Source of the DNA: Salibacterium aidingense DSM 18341
GTDB taxonomy: Bacteria > Bacillota > Bacilli > Bacillales > Marinococcaceae
NCBI RefSeq assembly: GCF_000429685.1
Contig: NZ_AUCI01000010.1
Span: 1-64,000 of the forward strand
DNA length: 64,000 nt
Reading direction: 5' to 3'
Shown here: positions 62,440 to 64,000 of the stretch, one piece after another
How positions within the stretch are numbered: position 1 is the first letter of the stretch
Layout of the letters: each line of letters begins with the position of its first letter
Notes under the pieces: generated by a model
The model's input: only the letters and a program-made list of their open reading frames with translations
Database searches by the model: none
What the model was told of the DNA's origin: nothing
Position numbers and translations under genes: made by a program

Positions 62440-63645
62440 ATGGCAAACAAGAAAGTAGTATTGGCGTACTCCGGGGGATTAGATACATCTGTTGCCATTC
62501 AGTGGCTGTCAGACCAGGGATATGATGTCGTAGCGGTAGGACTTGACGTTGGGGAAGGCAAGGATCTGGAATTTGTGAAAGAAAAAGCGTTGCAGGTAGG
62601 AGCGGTGCAATCTTATACGGTTGATGCCAAGAAAGAATTTGCGGAGGAATTTGTACTGCCGGCGATGCAGGCCCATACATTGTATGAACAAAAATACCCG
62701 CTGGTTTCGGCTTTATCGAGACCGCTGATTTCTAAAAAACTTGTGGAAATTGCCGAGCAGACAAATGCAGATGCTGTGGCACACGGTTGCACCGGCAAAG
62801 GCAACGATCAGGTGAGATTTGAAGTATCGATCCAGGCTCTGAATCCCGAGCTTGAAGTGATGGCTCCGGTCAGAGAGTGGGGCTGGTCGAGAGATGAAGA
62901 AATTGAATATGCAAAAAGTCACGAGATCCCGATCCCAATTGATCTCGATAATCCATACTCGGTTGATCAGAACTTATGGGGAAGAAGTAATGAGTGTGGT
63001 GTCCTGGAAGATCCATGGGCAACTCCGCCGGAAGGTGCTTATGAATTGACTGCACCGCTTGAGAAAACACCGGATGAGCCGGATATGGTGGAAATTGAAT
63101 TTCTGCAGGGGAAACCGACAGCACTGAACGGGAAGGCCTATCAGCTGGATGATTTAATTCTGAAGTTGAACAGCATCGCAGGAAAGCACGGTGTCGGCAG
63201 AATCGATCATGTCGAAAACAGAATGGTTGGTATTAAATCAAGAGAAGTTTATGAATGCCCGGGGGCTATGACACTGATCAAAGCCCATAAGGAGTTGGAA
63301 GACCTTACCCTCCCGAAAGAAGTAGCTCATTTCAAACCAACGATTGAGAAAAAACTTTCCGAGGTTATTTATGACGGTCTGTGGTTTTCCCAGATTAGAA
63401 ACGGTCTGGAAGCTTTCTTGAAAGAAACACAGCAGAATGTGACCGGCCTGGTGAGAGTGAAGTTGTTTAAAGGCCACGCTATTGTAGAAGGCAGAAAATC
63501 TGATCTTTCTCTCTATAATGAGAAGCTTGCCACCTATACACCGGACGACGAATTCGATCACCAGTCTGCAGTTGGCTTTATCAATCTGTGGGGACTTCCT
63601 ACCAAAGTACACAGCATGGTCAACAAGAAAGGTGTTAACGTCTAA
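62440..63645 (+). CDS. argG: Argininosuccinate synthase ArgG
   Basis: A 401-residue enzyme that condenses citrulline and aspartate with ATP to argininosuccinate. The ATP PP-motif [13 protein letters not shown] (about 8-20) is intact, with [15 protein letters not shown], the [18 protein letters not shown] segment and the C-terminal synthetase region. GGAGGG precedes ATG 62440. Its stop shares one base with the argH start (TAATG), so the two are translationally coupled. It follows ackA, as in B. subtilis. Confidence 0.96.
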   Translation: MANKKVVLAYSGGLDTSVAIQWLSDQGYDVVAVGLDVGEGKDLEFVKEKALQVGAVQSYTVDAKKEFAEEFVLPAMQAHTLYEQKYPLVSALSRPLISKKLVEIAEQTNADAVAHGCTGKGNDQVRFEVSIQALNPELEVMAPVREWGWSRDEEIEYAKSHEIPIPIDLDNPYSVDQNLWGRSNECGVLEDPWATPPEGAYELTAPLEKTPDEPDMVEIEFLQGKPTALNGKAYQLDDLILKLNSIAGKHGVGRIDHVENRMVGIKSREVYECPGAMTLIKAHKELEDLTLPKEVAHFKPTIEKKLSEVIYDGLWFSQIRNGLEAFLKETQQNVTGLVRVKLFKGHAIVEGRKSDLSLYNEKLATYTPDDEFDHQSAVGFINLWGLPTKVHSMVNKKGVNV

Positions 63646-64000
63646 TGAAACTGTGGGGCGGAAGATTCACAAAAAGTGCAGAAGATTGGGTGGATGCCTT
63701 TGGGGCATCCATTCCTTTTGATAAAGAACTTGTGGAAGAAGATATTGAAGGCAGTCTGGCGCATGTTAAAATGCTGGCCGCCTGCGGGATCCTGACAGAA
63801 GAAGAGGCATCAACGATAAAAAATGGACTGGACATACTGCTTGAAAAAGCAAAGAATAATGAACTGGAATATTCCGTCCAAAATGAAGACATTCATTTAA
63901 ACCTGGAGAAATTGTTAACGGACGAAATCGGCCCGGCCGGCGGAAAGCTGCACACCGGACGGAGCCGGAACGATCAAATTGCTACGGATATGCATTTGTA
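63645..64000 (+). CDS. argH: Argininosuccinate lyase ArgH, N-terminal part
   Basis: The first 118 codons of argH, running off the right edge. [29 protein letters not shown] is the usual start, and [17 protein letters not shown] is the conserved substrate-binding stretch of the fumarase/aspartase superfamily. The enzyme splits argininosuccinate into arginine and fumarate, the last step of arginine synthesis. It overlaps the argG stop by one base. Confidence 0.96.
   Translation, partial: MKLWGGRFTKSAEDWVDAFGASIPFDKELVEEDIEGSLAHVKMLAACGILTEEEASTIKNGLDILLEKAKNNELEYSVQNEDIHLNLEKLLTDEIGPAGGKLHTGRSRNDQIATDMHL

Overview
The window is a stretch of core chromosome from a member of the Bacillaceae. It is a Gram-positive, spore-forming-type genome of moderate GC, most like moderately halophilic or alkaliphilic relatives of Bacillus subtilis. 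The reasons are gene order and content. Many genes follow the B. subtilis yt region from ytkP/ytlP through ccpA, acsA, tyrS, rpsD, ezrA, thiI, sppA and ackA to argGH, all with strong GGAGG-type ribosome binding sites. A MotPS (sodium-type) flagellar stator, a penicillin-binding protein with a very acidic Asp/Ser/Asn tail and an acidic membrane-anchored protein suggest, but do not prove, a salty or alkaline habitat. The exact genus cannot be read from the sequence.

Layout. 1-326 is the right end of an IS3-family element that sits inside a dispersed palindromic repeat. 499-5277 holds ytkP, thpR (ytlP), a CidA/LrgA-CidB/LrgB pair, a degenerate NERD-like protein and purU. 5594-8293 holds ytmP, trmB and ytnP. 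8362-12129 is a complete fructose regulon (fruR-fruK-fruA) with operator, promoter, cre site and terminator. 12236-19428 holds a ytzB-like gene, ytoP, a DUF84 NTPase, a frameshifted ytoQ, a PTS IIC-like membrane protein, a chemoreceptor, ytpQ and ytpR. 19549-26800 holds sftA, two unknown proteins, pncB, murC, ytxG and ytxH. 27046-33596 holds a long FtsA-like ATPase, aroA, ccpA, motP and motS. 33862-42998 holds acuCBA facing acsA, a class A penicillin-binding protein, and tyrS behind a tyrosine T-box. 43009-43813 holds a second palindromic repeat, a ktrB remnant and a tiny basic protein. 43961-50816 holds rpsD with its leader, a diguanylate cyclase, a GAF methionine sulfoxide reductase, refZ, hisJ and ezrA. 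50935-57141 holds an acidic membrane protein, nifZ-thiI, ytcJ-like, sppA and yteJ. 57346-64000 holds ytfI-ytfJ, tpx, ytxK, ackA, argG and the start of argH.

How the genes work together. Carbon control is a visible theme: ccpA, a fructose operon with a cre-like site, acetyl-CoA synthetase with a cre-like site across its first codons, the AcuABC acetylation control system, and acetate kinase. Cell division and envelope genes recur (sftA, ezrA, refZ, murC, the penicillin-binding protein, the FtsA-like protein). nifZ and thiI form a tRNA/thiamine sulfur-transfer pair.

The parts least explained by known genes are the repeats. One family has paired hairpins with AGGA-type loops and compensatory changes between copies (best at 59161-59319, also 6517-6614 and 16168-16194). 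A second family consists of nested palindromes (325-446 and 43009-43186), one copy hit by an IS and one lying against the truncated ktrB. No CRISPR array, rRNA or tRNA gene, prophage or obvious defence system was seen.
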